Source: Podocnemis expansa (lineage: Eukaryota > Chordata > Testudines > Podocnemididae). From it: 64,000 nt of DNA. Position 1 is the stretch's first letter. Every line of letters begins with the position of its first letter. The notes below the pieces were generated by a model that was not told the DNA's origin, did no database searches, and worked only from the letters and a program-made list of their open reading frames with translations. This document shows positions 44,047 to 56,539 of the stretch, piece after piece. Where the stretch lies: the NCBI GenBank assembly GCA_007922195.1, contig ML681998.1, positions 19,851,663-19,915,662 on the forward strand. The letters are read 5' to 3'. Both the position numbers and the translations under genes were made by a program.

Positions 44047-45880
44047 TACATTTATATTCTTTAAAAATGGTGTTAGATGGATGATCAGTGTAATATAAAA
44101 ATAAATACAGAACCTAAAAGACCCTGTTCATAAGATTCTTACAACTGATGCAAAGATATGTAGAGATGAGGGGAACGAAGATATTTCCAGTGTGGTCAGT
44201 AGTCTTTTCTGCTACTCTTTAGCTCTGGATTAGACATTATTTGTTTTGCTCATCAGTCCCACCATCTGTGACAATTTTTCTTTAATTTCCTGTACTACTT
44301 CGCTATTGAACTACTCAGCAAGTCTGTATTATTTGGAAAAGTGAGATTTAGAGAACCTCAATGTAGAGGGATGAAAAACTGAAAAGCTCTTTGCACTAAT
44401 TTAAAATACGAGAATAAGGGGACACACTTGGGCTATCAAAGAAACAAACATGAAACTTTTTTTATTTAAGGATTAATATGTAGAATAACTTTTCAAGCAC
44501 TGTGAAATATAATAAAACTGTTCTAAAAAAAAAAGAGATTTATTCCATTATATGTAGAATAAAAATGTTCTGGTCATGGCTAGAGCTTCAAATCAGGGTA
44601 CAAACCAAGAATGACTTCTGGACTTTCTTTATTCCAGTATCCCTCTCCTTTTGCTCTTGGTATTTAAATATAAAATTGGCCCAGGTTTATTCAGAGAAGA
44701 GAGTAAAACTGTTTATTCTCCTAATTGGTATGATGTTGCACTTCAAGATAATGAAGGCCCAAGATGTTTATGAACCAATATTAGGGGTTTTAGAAATAAG
44801 GTCTGACTTAATCAGTCAACTACAGAAATCACCAAAAGAAAAATAAATGTCAAAAGGCATGTTACTTAGGGTCAACGTTTACTTTTTTAAGTGGATTTTG
44901 TTTTCAATATCTACATTTAAATGTCTTGATCATTTTAGTTCTTTTAAATATTTTCTTTTTAAAATGTCTTTTCCTCAAAGAAAACCAAATGGTATTAGGA
45001 AGAATTCAAAACGTTCATCACCTTTACCTTCTTCTTGGCACACTGGTGTGGTATCAATGTATCAAGCACAAATGATGTTTTCTCTCACAAACGTTGTCAT
45101 ACAACCTTTTCTGGAATCCTTTAATTCTATCTTCTTTGGGACACTAAACCCTTTGAATCATACAAAGTCTTCTTTCATTACTTTGGTTTCCATCCAAAAG
45201 TTTAGTTCTTTTTCCTTTGTCTACCCATAAACTATTTCGCTGTTTTAGTCAATAAACCAGGTGAATTTCAGAGTACTGAGCATCCGTGACTCCTGTAAAC
45301 TGACAAGAACCGGCAGGTGTTCAGTATTTCTATGTACGAAGCTCTGGCTTTCTTAAGTTGGGTGGACGCTAGTCTAAAATCAGCAGAGACTACTGAAAAT
45401 TTTAGCAGATATTTTTTCCCACAAAGAGAAGGAAAGTTAAGTTAGGGAGATAATGAATAGGAATATTTCTTCAAATTTCCCTGGATCTTTCCCTACTTGA
45501 AAGTACTCATATCCTTCATTTTGCTTTCCTTGCAAGAGATGTAAGCAGAATAAGTCTATGCATAAAGTATTCTGCAATTGTTTGTAGCCAGCCATGACTC
45601 CTATCATTAGGTATTGGCAGAGCTCACTTCCTAACACCTGCGTAGCCCTCATACTGTTGCAGCTGTTTCAGGGGTCCTATAGTTCAGTGATGAGTAGAGT
45701 GGGGTATAGGTAGTGGTAGTCCCTGTTTCTTGGAACTTTTGGATATCTGCTGTCACCCTAGAAGAGTCCATGAAATGGAAGTGGCCTGGCACTTACCAGT
45801 CAGCTATCCTACTCTGAAATAGAGCTGGTCAAAATTTTTCAGGCCAAAAAAGAAAAGCCCAGGAAAAAAAATGGGGTTTC
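44047..45880. other. RIMS2 intron, nothing recognised
   Basis: AT-rich sequence. ORFs at 44502-44846 and 44847-45230 have no domain and no splice context. Confidence 0.35.
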
Positions 45881-45893
45881 ATTAGAAATGAAA

Positions 45894-46512
45894 CAAACGA
45901 GGAGTCCCGTGGCACTTAAAGACTAACAAATTTATTTATTACCTGAGCTTTCCGTGGGAGAAAATCCCACTTTGTCAGACACTTTGAAGATGGGGGAACT
46001 TACAGAATTAGAGGAAATAAATTCAGGGAAATCTAAGTCATGGGATCAGGTCACACTGTAACAGCAACTTCAAGCTATTGTTTGATTCAAACGCTGGGGA
46101 ACAGCATATAGAAGAAGATGAGGTCAAATCACGTGTTTTAATGAGAAAAAAAATCCAAAGTTCCTATTAAGTCCTGAAGCAATGCAAACAAATTTGTGAA
46201 TAAATTCCAACTCTGCAGCATCTCTTTGAAGCTTTGATCTGATATTCATCTGTCTGAGCACCACAACTGGTAAATTGTCAAGGGAGTGACCTGGAAAATT
46301 GAAATGCTCATCCACTGGTTTTAGAATGTTATGATTTCTGATGTCAGATTTGTTCTTTTGTTCTTTATTCTTTTGTGCAGAGACTGTCCTGTTTGTCCAA
46401 TGTATAAGGCAGAGGGACATTTCTGGTAATAAATAAATTCTTTGCTCTTTAAGTGCCACAGGACTCCTTGTTTGTCTCTATGAACTAGACTAACACAGCT
46501 GCTCCTTTGGAA
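45894..46512 (-). mobile_element. Penelope-like element, first family, with 13-bp target duplication
   Basis: A 619-bp copy flanked by ATTAGAAATGAAA at 45881-45893 and 46513-46525. The left end (GAGGAGTCCCGTGGCACTTA, AAAGACTAACAAATTTATTT) and the right end (TTTAAGTGCCACAGGACTCC then CTAGACTAACACAGCTGCTC) are inverted relatives of each other. Between them the minus strand encodes a GIY-YIG endonuclease fragment. This copy ties the terminal hairpins at 4.7, 9.8, 20.1 and 32.3 kb to Penelope-like elements. The reverse transcriptase region is absent, so it is 5'-truncated or internally deleted. Confidence 0.85.
46170..46455 (-). pseudogene. Penelope-like GIY-YIG endonuclease fragment
   Basis: Read on the minus strand: FIYYQKCPSALYIGQTGQSL gives the GIY-YIG core (IYY ... 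YIG with the following TGQSLHKRI), then after a frameshift near 46330-46380 SDIRNHNILKPVDEHFNFPG and HSLDNLPVVVLRQ, which contains the conserved HFN-x2-GHS motif of Penelope-like elements. In these elements the endonuclease sits C-terminal to the reverse transcriptase and nicks the target. The frame is broken and no reverse transcriptase is present, so the product is not functional. Confidence 0.8.
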
Positions 46513-46525
46513 ATTAGAAATGAAA

Positions 46526-46939
46526 TAGTTTATGGAAATGTTTTTGAGAGAAAAATTTTTTACAGGAAATAAGTTCATTTTATTTTGAATTGACTTTTTA
46601 ATTTAGTTTTGTTTTTAGAAAACTAAAATTTTGTAAATGTCAACATTTCAGATTTTTATTTTTTCCCTTCATTCTCTTTTGTCTCCTTTTCTCCCTTTAG
46701 CACTGAAAGCAGTGTCAGGATTCCCCCTGACACATACTACTTCTGTTTTGCTTTTTTTCATCTCTCTTTTTTCCTCTGTAACTTTCCAAAATTTACTCAA
46801 TTTTGCAAAGGTGACAGAATGGCAGAAAAAGAAATAAGACACTTTATCTTGGCTTGTCAAAAGCTGGGAAAGTTTTGATTAGTTACAGAGTTGAATTCTT
46901 CCTCATTTGTTGTCCTTTCTTCTCTGATGTATCTAGTAT
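46526..46939. other. RIMS2 intron, nothing recognised
   Basis: AT-rich, C/T-biased stretch near 46650-46770. No exon or repeat identified. Confidence 0.35.
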
Positions 46940-46954
46940 TGTAACCATATTGAT

Positions 46955-47055
46955 CCCAAGATTCTACTGCAGCAAGATGAGTGACTTTTACTGGACCAAC
47001 TTTTCTCGCCAACAGAAGTTAGTTCAATAAAAGATATTACCTCACCCGCTTTGTC
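46955..47055. repeat. Terminal fragment of the second Penelope-like family
   Basis: ACTGGACCAACTTTTCTCGC followed by CAACAGAAGTTAGTTCAATA and AAAGATATTACCTCACC is the complement of the 19707-19750 terminus of the second family (GAGGTAATATC..CTTCTGTTGG). Solo end, no coding part. Confidence 0.6.
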
Positions 47056-47332
47056 TATCTTTCTGTCTGTGATTTTTTCAAAGTTTGAGCAAATAACAAC
47101 ACAATTCAAATCTTTGAAAATTTGATAAAATATTTCCCATTGTTTTGGGGGGAAAATGGGAAATTATTCCATTTTAAATCCTGAAGAATGGAAGCAGCTT
47201 CAACAATTTTTTAAAATTATTTTTTCCATTTTTTTAAAATCAGCTATGTTTTCATGATCTAGAGACTGATAAACATCCATCTGACCTCACTGAAAAGAGG
47301 CTGAGATCTTAGAGAAAGAGGGAAAAGACTAA

Positions 47333-48535
47333 GGCTATGTCTACATTTACAAGGTTAGTTTGAAGTAACTCATTTTGAACTAATGAAATCAAACAAATTA
47401 TTATTAGTTTGAATTCAGTTAATTCAAACTAAAATGGCTCCACTAGGAAAACCAATTCAAACTAGCATGTCCATGGACAGGACTTACTAGTTCGAATTGG
47501 AAGATGGGCAACATTGGAGGTGTGGCAACATGGCCCCAAGAAGGGCCATGCCCTCATCCAATTGCCTGCCGGGTTCCAGCCCTCTAAGCCTGGCACAGGG
47601 AGAAGCATCCCCTGCCCAGCTCTAGCTGCAGTGCCACTAGAGCCAGGCAGCCAGGCTCAGAAGGCTAGAGCCTGGCAGGTGATGTTTTCCCCTGGGTGGT
47701 CTTTGTGGGGTCAGGGCATTCCCCCCCCCCGGCTCCAACAGCGCTGGCTGGGCAGGGGGAGTAGGGTTTTCCCCTGCCCGTCTCTAGCTGAGATGCCCAG
47801 GTGAGGGGAAGGGATCCCCATGCTGGGCTGGAGTCGCGCTGCCTGGGCATGCGGAAGGAACTCCTGCGCCCAGCTGGAGGCACGCTGGCCAGGCATGGGA
47901 GAATCCCTTCCCCCCACCCAGCCAGCACTGTCCGATCTGGAGTCCCTTCTCCCCCCACCCAGCCAGTGCTCATTTAGCCGGGTGTGTTGAATCCCTTCTC
48001 CCCCTGCCTGGCCCACAGTGTCCGAGCCAGGTGGGGGAAATCCTTTCCCCATGCCCAGGGAGCATTCCTGCAGCCAGGCACAGGGGTTCCCTTCCCTGTG
48101 CCCAGCCAGTGCTCATTCAGCTGGGAGCAGTGTCCCTGTGCCCAGCCAGTGCTTCAGCAGCCAGGCATGGGGTCCCTCCCAGAGCCTGGCCAGCTCTCTA
48201 GAGCTGGGCTTGGGGCCCCCACTTCCCCACCTGCAGTCAGGGGACCCGGGCCCCATGGGCCCCATGCAGATTGGGTGGGGGAAATGCCTTTGGGGCTGCT
48301 TGCCCCAGGCACTGGAGGGCAGGTGCTTCCTTTTAGGGTGCTGTCAAACCAAAAAGTTTGAACTAACCCTTAGTTTGAATTTAAGTGGGGTTCTATAAAT
48401 TCGAACTAGGCTTTCCTTAGTTCAAACTAAGGGAATACCGTAGTTTGAACTAATGAAAGCTAATGTGGACATGGACTAATTTAGTTTGAATTAAGCCTCT
48501 TTAATTCAAACTAAATTGTAAGTGTAGACATACCC
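47333..48535. mobile_element. Fold-back DNA element D with GC-rich minisatellite core
   Basis: A 1,203-bp element with termini GGCTATGTCTACATTTACAA and AAGTGTAGACATACCC, flanked by TAA on both sides (47330-47332 and 48536-48538), a 3-bp duplication of the PIF/Harbinger type. Outer 150-180 bp on each side consist of TTAGTTTGAACTAA-like palindromes. The core (about 47500-48350) is GC-rich and made of degenerate CCCAGCCAGTGCTCATT / CTGGCCAGGC-type repeats. Long ORFs over the core on both strands (for example 47984-48361 and 47711-48052) reflect composition. No transposase. Confidence 0.82.
47500..48350. repeat. Degenerate GC-rich minisatellite
   Basis: CCCAGCCAGTGCTCATT recurs at about 47958 and 48099, CCCAGCCAGTGCTTCAGCAG at about 48140 and CCCAGCCAGCACTGTCCG near 47918, with CCCTTCYCCCC and GAGCCAGGC spacers. 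Unit length varies. C runs occur near 47718-47728. Confidence 0.6.
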
Positions 48536-48538
48536 TAA

Positions 48539-51500
48539 GACTCCAAAACCACTCCAGATGAGTTTGGCATGGTGTCTGGTTGGAAAGGAAAATAGTGCAG
48601 AATGTTTGGACTAGATGAAAGAGAAGATACATGATGTTATTAGAGAAGTGTTCAGTGTGAGAGGAATGTGGGAGTAGATAGATACAAGTTATAGGGTTTG
48701 TCCAAGTAGTAGAGACAATGGAAGAAAAATGAGTGAAGGTCTCTTGTTTGCCCCCAGGAAATTGTGGGAGGATGTAGTAGGCTGCTTCACCTCCCACACC
48801 ACTAGACACTATCAAATATGAGGTTGGTTAATGGTTTTTTGGATGTGCTGTAACAAAGGACTACTGGGATTGATGAAGGTCTCTATAGTTCTGTCAGAGG
48901 TGTGTATAATTTGGATACATATCTGTATTTTGTGTGTGCTTATTACACTCCATTATATATATATTTTTAAAGGCCTGTAGTTATAGCATTTAGGGACTAC
49001 ATTATATATTTTTGGTATCTTAAAGCTGGTTTACTCCCTGCGCTTCTATCAAAACTGCTCATAAGAGGACACATTAAACCAGCCCCAAGATAGCAAAAGT
49101 ATTGATATAGTGTGGATTTCCTGAACGCTACTGTATATCTTTTGACAGTCCTATGGACAGGATTTCATTTTTCTCATATATACTTTGGCTGTGCCCGATG
49201 CTGGCTTCCTGAATACTTCTGTGTGTACAGTCTTTGTAAAATGCTGAGGATGAAATCTTCTGTGCCTTCACGTGTATCTTGGCATTTGTGTGGGTGAGAT
49301 TTTGTGTATATGTTTGTGTAGCTAGGCAATGCTAACAGGTTGGAGGTTTATTTTAGCCACGGATATAGAAACCCAAAGAAGGCTGCCCAAGCCTATAAAT
49401 TGCAATTTTCCTTGACCATTATGTTCAGTCTTAGGCAACTAAAGGTAGGTGCCCATGATTTAGAAAAGGGTGAACATTCACAATTCCTACTGAAGTTAAT
49501 AAAAGCCCTGACTATTTGACGCCTTAGATAAAGGGTCCAGTTATTTAGGTGTCTAAATGTAGAGTTAGTTTCCTAACTTGTTACATTTAGGTTTGCCACT
49601 AATACATTAATTCCTAAACCAAAATAAGAAAATCTTTAGTGTGTGTTTTTCTGGAGGGATGAGGAATGTGTTGGTAGTGTCTAATGAGTTGATTCTCATT
49701 TCTCAAAGAGTGATAAAAGAGTTACTTAGGCACTTTGAATGTGATGCAGCCATCCTAAGTTTTGGCTCTCTTTCCTCGTATATTATTTTTCCTCCCCATT
49801 TTTTCTCATTTCAGTTAATCTATACTTATTCTGCAACAGAAAAGGTGGGTTGTTTTCTCTGAGGGGTACATGATAACTCCAGAAACGACCATTAGAGAAT
49901 AATGGAATTTGTTACCAGTCTCACTTTTCCACCAAAAGCTAAGGGAATCAGGAGATCATTGTACTTAATAAAAATGCCTATCTCCATAAATATTTCCCAC
50001 ATTCAAATGTGTATTTCTTGTAAGCTAATTCTGTGCAGTTGCACAAAAATTGTGTGTTACCATATGCTAATTTATTTTAATAATTTATTTTCCATGTTTG
50101 CATAGGGTTGGCCTCTTCACAGGAAGTAACATGTAGTAGTTATTGTTTTTATTATTATTTAGTTTACTTGGTGCTTTCCTCTTTACATTTCACTTACTTG
50201 TTTTCCTTTTAATTTATTTGATCCAAAAATGCTGTATCATTTGAGCCTTAGCATGGGTGCTGGAATTATGGGTACAGGGGTGCAGTCGCTATTGAAGTGA
50301 ATTCCATTATATACAGGGTTTACAGGTTGGCTCTATGGATCTCAGTCCCCCCCCCCCCCGTAAAAATTGTCCCTGAGTCTTGTACTGTTTGCTTCATTAC
50401 TACATTCTGCGTATCCCTTCAGTGCTGCAAGAAAATAATAGCTTGAAGGCAGTTCTTCAGTAGTTAGAATTAGACTCAAAATTTTTTTCTTTAAAACTCA
50501 CAAATGAATAGATATGAAAATCATAACTATTCACTTTTGCACCAAATAGAGTAACCCTGCAGAAAAGAGGTATCTTCATGTATAAATCATGTGATTATTT
50601 GCCTATACAAATAAAACCTCATTCTATCTCTTTGCACCTCTTTCTATGAGGAGATGAGATTTAATTGATTCAGTGAAAGAAGGTGGGGGGGGCCTGGAAT
50701 ACTTTTGATGTTTGTTTTTATTGGTTGGTTTATTTTTGGAGGTGACATTACTTTAAAAAAAAACAAAATGTGTTCTCACAAAGACTGTCTCTGTGTTTTG
50801 AAATTGTTCTTTAAAGGTATATGGCAATGAGTAAAATTCTTTAAGGAGAACCAGTGACGGATTCCATTGTTAACCTAGAGTGCAACCAAACCTGCAAAAT
50901 AAGCACTGCTGCCCTCATTTCAAACTACAGTGAATGACAGTCAAGGGTATTCAGTTTATTGTCGGAAGCATTCAATCTGCTTTAGGATTGTGACCGGTCC
51001 ATTACACTAAAGACATTGTAGAAGACCTTTAATAGAGGAACTCTGTGTTTTGAAAGTTGGTAATCACAAAGAGCTTGAAATCCTGTCCCACCACCCACAC
51101 TGCCACAGTTACAGTTCTATTTTTATCATGGTAGCTTGATCAAAGCTAGTGCACATACTTTTATCCCAGCTGGAAATTATACCTCCAGCATAGATGTACC
51201 CAGAGAGAATCATGACTCCTCTCATAGCTCCTCCTTGGCTCTAGTGTGAGACTAAGTTTTCTTCTCTCCTTTTCATGGAGCTGCTCATTCTTCCTTTTGT
51301 GTATGGCCAGCAAGTAAAGCTAGCCTCCCACCCTCTGCACTTCTGCATACCTTGTCAGCCCACATTTTGCAGGCGGGAATGCTGTGCAAATAGTCCCTCC
51401 TTTCTTCACCGTGTGATAGAACAACAGTCTTAGCAAAGACAACCAGCAGAGTGACTGGGGCTTTCTTATTTCCCTGCACATCCCATAGTATCTTACAATG

Positions 51501-52024
51501 TGAATTGTCTAATTGAAATCCATGGGGATACCTGCAGACTAAGATACTACTCAGTATTAATAAGTTGTCAGAATGGTCAAATTCCTAGTATTGATAAATT
51601 TTTCAGAACTTATTTCATGGAAGAGTTTTCTGTATATACAATATATCATTCCTGTCATGACCAGTAAGGAAAGGAAATATATTATCACACCTTTTCCCTA
51701 CTACTAATTATCCAGCTGCCCCAACTTCAGTTTAAGGGTTGCTACAGTGTATACAAGGGCTGCCAGTACCAATGCTATTTTAAACTGTTGGAAAGGGGGA
51801 AAATAATCTAATGTGGCTATACATTGTAAAGCAAGTGTAGATAACATTATCTGAACTAGATTAGTTCATACTTCTCAGTGTGCACATTAATTTCTCAGAC
51901 AGAGATATCCAGGCTGAATTAATATTTTCTATCTCACTTTTTAATTTACACTGTACTCATTCTTTGTTTTAGTTACTATTATTTCTTAATCCATTGTAAA
52001 TGTATTCAGTAGACAGAAATACAG
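48539..52024. other. RIMS2 intron, mostly unclassified
   Basis: AT-rich with an ATATATAT run near 48955, a C homopolymer at about 50347-50360, and a segment near 51120-51200 (GGTAGCTTGATCAAAGCTAG ... CCAGCTGGAAATTATACCTC) that resembles a common sauropsid DNA-transposon remnant. No exons; ORFs lack domains. Confidence 0.35.
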
Positions 52025-52093
52025 GGTGAAATTCTGGCTTTGTTGACATCAATGGCAAAACTGCCATTGACTTCAATAGGATCAGGATTTCAG
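52025..52093. repeat. Short fold-back remnant
   Basis: GTGAAATTCTGGCTTTGTTG and CAATAGGATCAGGATTTCAG face each other, with ATCAATGGCA / TGCCATTGACTTCAAT at the centre, an imperfect hairpin of about 69 bp typical of old amniote MITEs. Confidence 0.55.
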
Positions 52094-52303
52094 CAGAGTT
52101 TTGATGTGGTTCAGTAACATATTTGCAGATTTAATTCATACATTGCATTAAAATAGCCTGTTTTTGATAACTGTGTCTTTGATGTAAAGCTGTGTTTAAA
52201 GTAATAGTTCTGTGTCTTTGTTTTTACTTTTGGTCTTTTGGTTTCCAGCGTGTTGTCCTTTTTGGTTTTGTTTTACTGCTTTTTCTTTAATTTTGCTTAC
52301 CAG

Positions 52304-52351
52304 AGCCAAAGCCTTAGTAGAAGAACAACGCCTTTTGTTCCTAGGGTTCAG
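52304..52351 (+). CDS. RIMS2: RIMS2 cassette exon before C2A (16 codons)
   Basis: A 48-nt exon, phase 0 at both ends, acceptor TTACCAG and donor GTAAAG. It encodes SQSLSRRTTPFVPRVQ, a segment known from some RIM isoforms between GQLS and IKLW. Because both flanking exons are also phase 0 here, it can be skipped or included without changing the frame. It adds a basic, Ser/Thr-containing patch (SRRTT) to the linker before C2A. The upstream tract TTTTTCTTTAATTTTGCTTAC is pyrimidine-rich. Confidence 0.92.
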
Positions 52352-55100
52352 GTAAAGGCCTTGTCTGCCTGACAGAAACTAAAATTGTGGTTTTTTTCTT
52401 TTATTTCTTTTGGAAAATGCATTGTAGGAAAACGTTACATTTTGGTCCGTTTTCCCTTTTTTTAATGTGTTGCTTCAAACCATATTAACAAGTTTCATAT
52501 CATTATGTGAGCAGCTTGTAAAATTCTGCATGGGGGTTAAACAGTAAATTAAAATTTAAAGAGACAAACTAGCTTTAGTTTTCTGCTTTTGTGATATATA
52601 TTTAAACTCATAGGTTTCATCAGTGATAATGGTTATATGTTCTGTCTACATAAATATGTGTATTGTACAAGTAGTAAATAATCTTGTACTGTGGATGTCC
52701 TATCTCATTATAACAAGGTTGATGTCTCTTTAAATCAATCATTATCATTACCCTAACACATCCTTTTTTGCATTTTCCAATTAATAGTAGTTTCTTCAGT
52801 GGAAGATCGGCAAATAAATTTGTACCTTGTCTAAAGAAATGAATTTTTTGTATATTGTACTTTGTGCTTACATTTTGAAAAGTAGATTGATTTAATCAAA
52901 AGCTGTTTTAATCAAAAATAAGTTCTGTCTTCCTGTAATCAATTCTGAGTTTTACTGTCTTATTGGGGTACAAGTTGTTTGCCTATTTTCATTAGGAAAT
53001 CTTTAAGGTACTGTATGTAGATTAACTCAAATGTAGTTGTAATTATGATGGTTTTTTTCTTTAGCTGCATGGTTTTTTCAGTGTCTTTGTATGTAGACTA
53101 TTACCTTCTTTAGTTACAAAATATTTGTATGGAAATGTTCATCTTTTGTTTGAAAATCATATTTTTTATTGTGTTGCACAAGTAGTGGCTCAAGAAAAGG
53201 TGAAAATGAAAGGTTCCAAATGATAAGAATAAAGCTTTTCATTTTTATATTTAAATGGAAAAAATATTATAATGTTAACTTGAAGTGAAATATTATATAA
53301 GTTAGGTTAGACAGCAGAAATGGGTTTGGCTGGAATTAAGATTTACTAAGCAAAGCACACTGAATAATTTTTCTCTCACAATTTATGATGTCCCTAATGT
53401 GGTATATCAATTTGCCTAATTATAAATACAGAATAAAAATGTAAAAAATATTGAGAGAAAAATTATAAGATCTTGGTAATATTTAAAATATTTATTCTTT
53501 CTATGTGCAATTAATGTGTACTGAATATCTATTAAGAACTTCGTGCAGATTAATATGTGACTGATAATACTGATTTCTAAAGGTGGTAATCAAAATGGAA
53601 AACAAAAGACATATACAGATTCAGAGATAAATTGTTAGAAGCCCCAGCAGGCCAACTACAGGCCCACTACCTTATATATCATATAAGTAGTTCTTATTTT
53701 TCTCTTTTTCTTAAATATTTGAAAAAGAAACTATGAAATAACAGTTTATCTGACAACCAACTATTCACCTGAAAAGCAAAGATCATCCTAAATACCATGA
53801 GTTTATGCAGAATTGTAATTTAGAAGTTACAGGTGATAGCTTGTCACTTCAATTACATTATGTATGACAAAAATCTTAATATAAATTTAAAATTGTTTAT
53901 TTCATTGAAGAGTGAAATGCCTCTTCATTTGATCAAGTGATCATGTTACTCATTATTAACAGAGTAAAAGTAAAAATTATGTACGCAAAATATACAGCAA
54001 TGACAGGAGAGTATAAGGAGTAAGCATTTCCAAGGTTAGTTATTTATTAGAGTTCTAATTAAGGGCTCTATTCAGATAAAATTTTATTTTTGCACATTGG
54101 CCATGGAGCCTTTATAGACCTCTCTGCATAGTTTTCTGGAAAGCATAATTCTGGCAATGAGCCAAATGTTGTTTGGTATGGTTCCCAGGAAATTCAGACT
54201 CATGGCTTTGACAGCATTCTCCTAACTGGCATGAAAGAAAAAGTCATGTCCCACCTCCCCATTATGCCATATTCCATAAGAAAGATAGATGGGTTAATCT
54301 GGATTTATATACAGACATCAAGGACGTCCACACATTACTGTCAACAGCCATTCGTTTCATCACTCTAAAAGGTGGTCCATGGCTCTGATTCCATTGTCAG
54401 CTGGCTCACTGTTCCTGCTTCCATCCCACCCTCCCCCAAACACCACTATCTCTCCATATCCCCTGCATCCCTGAGTGTTTTTGTTTGTTTGTTTGTTTGT
54501 TTTCTGTTTTTTGTTTTATTTATACCTTCACTACTACCTCCATGTATTCAACACATAGGAATGTATGTGCATCATGCACCTGGGTCTGGAAATTTTTAGT
54601 AAGCAATCTCTGTTGGTATGCACAGGTATGGTTATTCTCCAAGCCAAGAGTATAACAGGCACTGTGGATCAACATCTCTCCAGTTCTTTTATATCACCAC
54701 ATGTCCTGAGCTGGAATTCTTCAAGTCTTTTTCAACCTTCCTTTACTATGAATCTATGAATAAAATTTGTAAATAGTGTTTAGAGGTTTAGTACTTTCCT
54801 GTGTTTGGCATGCTAACGTAGTTCGTTTTTTGTTCTTTCTGCTTAAGGGAGCTTCTCCCTTAAAGAGGAACTTTGCCAAGGGTCTGATGTTGAATAACTG
54901 TGTTTTCTGTCCCTGTTCCTCTCCTGTCAAAGTCAGTTTCTAATACTTCTTCTACTGCTTTGGGGAAGTTAATATCACTTCCAGTTTGCAATATATGCAG
55001 CTTCTTCCTTCCCCAAGCTCATGAGAGACCAGAACTCTGTCTGCAGAAACACCCGCTGGGGCAAGCCATGCAAACCCATTTGGATTCAAAACAGGAAGAC
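52352..55100. other. RIMS2 intron, no recognised exons
   Basis: Long AT-rich stretch. A GTTT microsatellite lies at 54477-54503. ORFs at 54372-54759 have no domains. Confidence 0.4.
54477..54503. repeat. (GTTT)n microsatellite
   Basis: About six GTTT units with a T-rich extension to about 54515. Confidence 0.85.
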
Positions 55101-56490
55101 CTAAATATGTCACTGTTAGCAATGCTGATGGGGAGGACCAGCCCTAGTAGTCAAAGCCTTGGCAGTTAGGCCTAGTGGTAAGAGATGAGGTCAGACCTGG
55201 ACTTAAGAGTCTAGGGTGAGGTTGGAGAGAGGCTGGAATACAAGCAAGGCTAGAGCATGACTAGAAACAGGGCTGGAGTGAAAGCAAGGCTGGAGCAGCT
55301 CAGACTTAGGGAGTCTGTTGCTACCACGAGAAAGGAGTGAGTTCCAAGCCCTGGAGTGATGTTGAGCGGAATGAGCTATTTTTCCTCCTATGGGACTTAT
55401 ATACGTGCACTGGGAGCTACCAGACCAGCTCCTGTCTTATGGATTGGATGGAGCCCAGCACAGGAGTGGCTCATTATCTTCCACCACTGTCCTCAGAGTG
55501 TGAGTAGAGCCACTTGCAGCATGAGCTCCAACACTGAGGCAAAACTCTTAAGTCTGAGGAAACCTTCTCCTGAGAATAGGGGACATGAACATAGGCATCA
55601 GGCATATCTCCACCTGCATCTGCTTCTAAGGGGGAGAATCCCATCCTGTAGAGTTCAAAGTTGGGTGAGTCCTCACATGCAGGTTCTAAAGAATTGGGTC
55701 TGGATAAAACTTCCATTCAAGAAGTTAAAGAAGAGAGTGAAGATGGATCTGATGTTTCCACCCCACAACCCTAGTGAACAGTACCAAATGTTTCTGCTTG
55801 AGAGTTCAATAATGGACTCCTATCCAACAAAAACCAGTGTTCTCTCTGTAGAATTCCCTGAACACTGGACCTTCACGTGACTCAGATCTGTTGATATCCT
55901 CCTCATGAGCCACCAAACACCAGCAATGACCAAAGTCTTTGTGGAGCTTATGTCTATTTAAGAGCTATACTGCTTATCAGCTCTGTCTCTGGTTTCATTT
56001 TTAATTTTTAGCAGCGTGCCCTCTTATTTAGACATACTGGAACAGGTTGGTAAAAAATATCAGTGAAAAGATCAAATTTGTGGTTCCAGGGTAGTATGTA
56101 CCTATGCTAGGACTAAAAGATGTGTTCAGCATAAGACACCTGAAGGGCAAATGGGTATTGATGAATACAAAAGAAGGTATAGAAATGTTCTCTAATGGCC
56201 ATAAATTAATACAGATATAGTGAAAACCATTAAGGCTTGTGAACTATAAAAAATACAGAAAGATCCAAACAAAAGAGCCTATGATGGTAAATCAAGAAAT
56301 TTTGTCATCCAGACCCAAAGTAGGCATGGATCTCTTTACTTCTGATTTGAATAGTTATATATTGGTTCCAGATTATTATACTAACTTTTAAACTATAATT
56401 ATGTTATTTATATTTAATGTATTTATATGTCATTTTATATATTTTATATATATTTGATTTATTTATATTACATTTATTATGCTAATTTTC
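55101..56490. other. Probable retroelement debris next to Gypsy relic
   Basis: GC-richer sequence at 55100-55900 with repeated GGCTGGA phrases (55229, 55270, 55289), then AT-rich sequence. It may belong to the same LTR retroelement as the integrase at 56550, but no LTR boundary or protease/reverse transcriptase motif could be identified. The 174-aa ORF at 55356-55880 has no recognisable domain. Confidence 0.35.
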
Positions 56491-56539
56491 CAGAAATAAT
56501 CAAACTTGAGAACCTACTGTAAAACATGGTATTTTACCT

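Noticed and set aside
47665..48398. Several 100-126-codon ORFs on both strands
   Set aside because: They overlap in all frames over a GC-rich minisatellite, so they reflect composition.
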